Origin: Phycisphaerae bacterium | GTDB lineage: Bacteria; Planctomycetota; Phycisphaerae; SM23-33 | Assembly (NCBI GenBank): GCA_030754715.1 | Contig: JASLZV010000070.1 | Coordinates: 1-7,941, forward strand | DNA length: 7,941 bases | Direction: 5' to 3' | Part shown: positions 7,866-7,941 of the stretch, piece after piece | Layout of the letters: every line of letters starts with the position of its first letter | How positions within the stretch are numbered: position 1 is the first letter of the stretch | Notes under the pieces: model-generated | Told to the model about the DNA's origin: nothing | Database searches by the model: none | What the model saw: the letters and a program-made list of their open reading frames with translations, nothing else | Made by a program: the position numbers and the translations under genes

Positions 7866-7941
7866 GTTGATAATATCTCCAATAATCCGGGTTGCGGTGT
7901 CCGGCACGCCGCCGCCGCCAAAAGAATAACCTCTCTGCCAG
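7866..7941 (-). other. Leader upstream of the URO-D-like gene, cut by the window edge
   Basis: These 76 bases hold the ribosome binding site and a GCC/GGC run of four triplets (7908-7919). I find no convincing -35/-10 pair. The reading frame of the gene stays open across the whole stretch, so it could be either untranslated leader or the start of a longer N-terminus. Whether another gene precedes this one lies outside the window. Confidence 0.5.
7876..7880 (-). promoter_or_regulatory. Ribosome binding site of the URO-D-like gene
   Basis: The minus strand reads TTGGAGA, then ten A/T-rich bases, then ATG at 7865. The spacing is a little long but workable. The alternative GTG at 7907 is preceded by four GGC triplets and has no purine-rich site at a suitable distance, so the ATG is preferred. 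Confidence 0.6.

Noticed and set aside
7908..7919. Run of four GCC triplets as a microsatellite or regulatory repeat
   Set aside because: Four copies are too few to be notable in DNA this rich in G and C.

Overview
The window holds three large genes, all on the minus strand and read right to left. They are separated by gaps of 83 and 61 bases, and each has a plausible ribosome binding site. This looks like one transcription unit. The left-hand gene runs off the window at position 1. The reading frame of the right-hand gene stays open to position 7941. The DNA is clearly G+C-rich, and this produces many long but meaningless open frames on the plus strand.

In order of transcription: (1) 6771-7865, a cytoplasmic protein of the uroporphyrinogen decarboxylase / cobamide methyltransferase (URO-D/MtaA) superfamily. 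It does not have the signatures of the haem enzyme HemE. (2) 2851-6687, a secreted protein of 1278 residues with a signal peptide, a LamG/concanavalin A-like domain, a long alanine-rich helical section, a GH42-like TIM barrel, a GH42 trimerisation-like (glutamine amidotransferase-fold) domain and a C-terminal beta domain. (3) 1-2789, a second secreted GH42-like protein of at least 929 residues. It has its own signal peptide, an N-terminal amidotransferase-like Rossmann domain, beta-sandwich sections, a GH42-like barrel and the beginning of a trimerisation-like domain. Its C-terminus lies outside the window.

This combination is typical, from general knowledge, of Planctomycetota (Phycisphaerae and relatives), Lentisphaerota or Hydrogenedentota, many of them known only from metagenomes. 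These groups have many URO-D-like paralogues and very large secreted GH42-like proteins. The assignment to that broad group is an inference; I cannot name a species.

The likely theme is breakdown or sensing of an external glycan. Two exported GH42-like proteins would act outside the cytoplasm. The URO-D-like protein would act inside it, perhaps on a methylated or otherwise modified product. The two GH42-like proteins appear to differ at the active site: the first keeps two glutamates where retaining enzymes of this clan carry their catalytic pair, while the second has Asp and Gly there. The substrate cannot be read from the sequence.

I saw no tRNA, rRNA, CRISPR array, insertion sequence, convincing terminator or convincing promoter. 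No gene-free stretch is longer than 83 bases.
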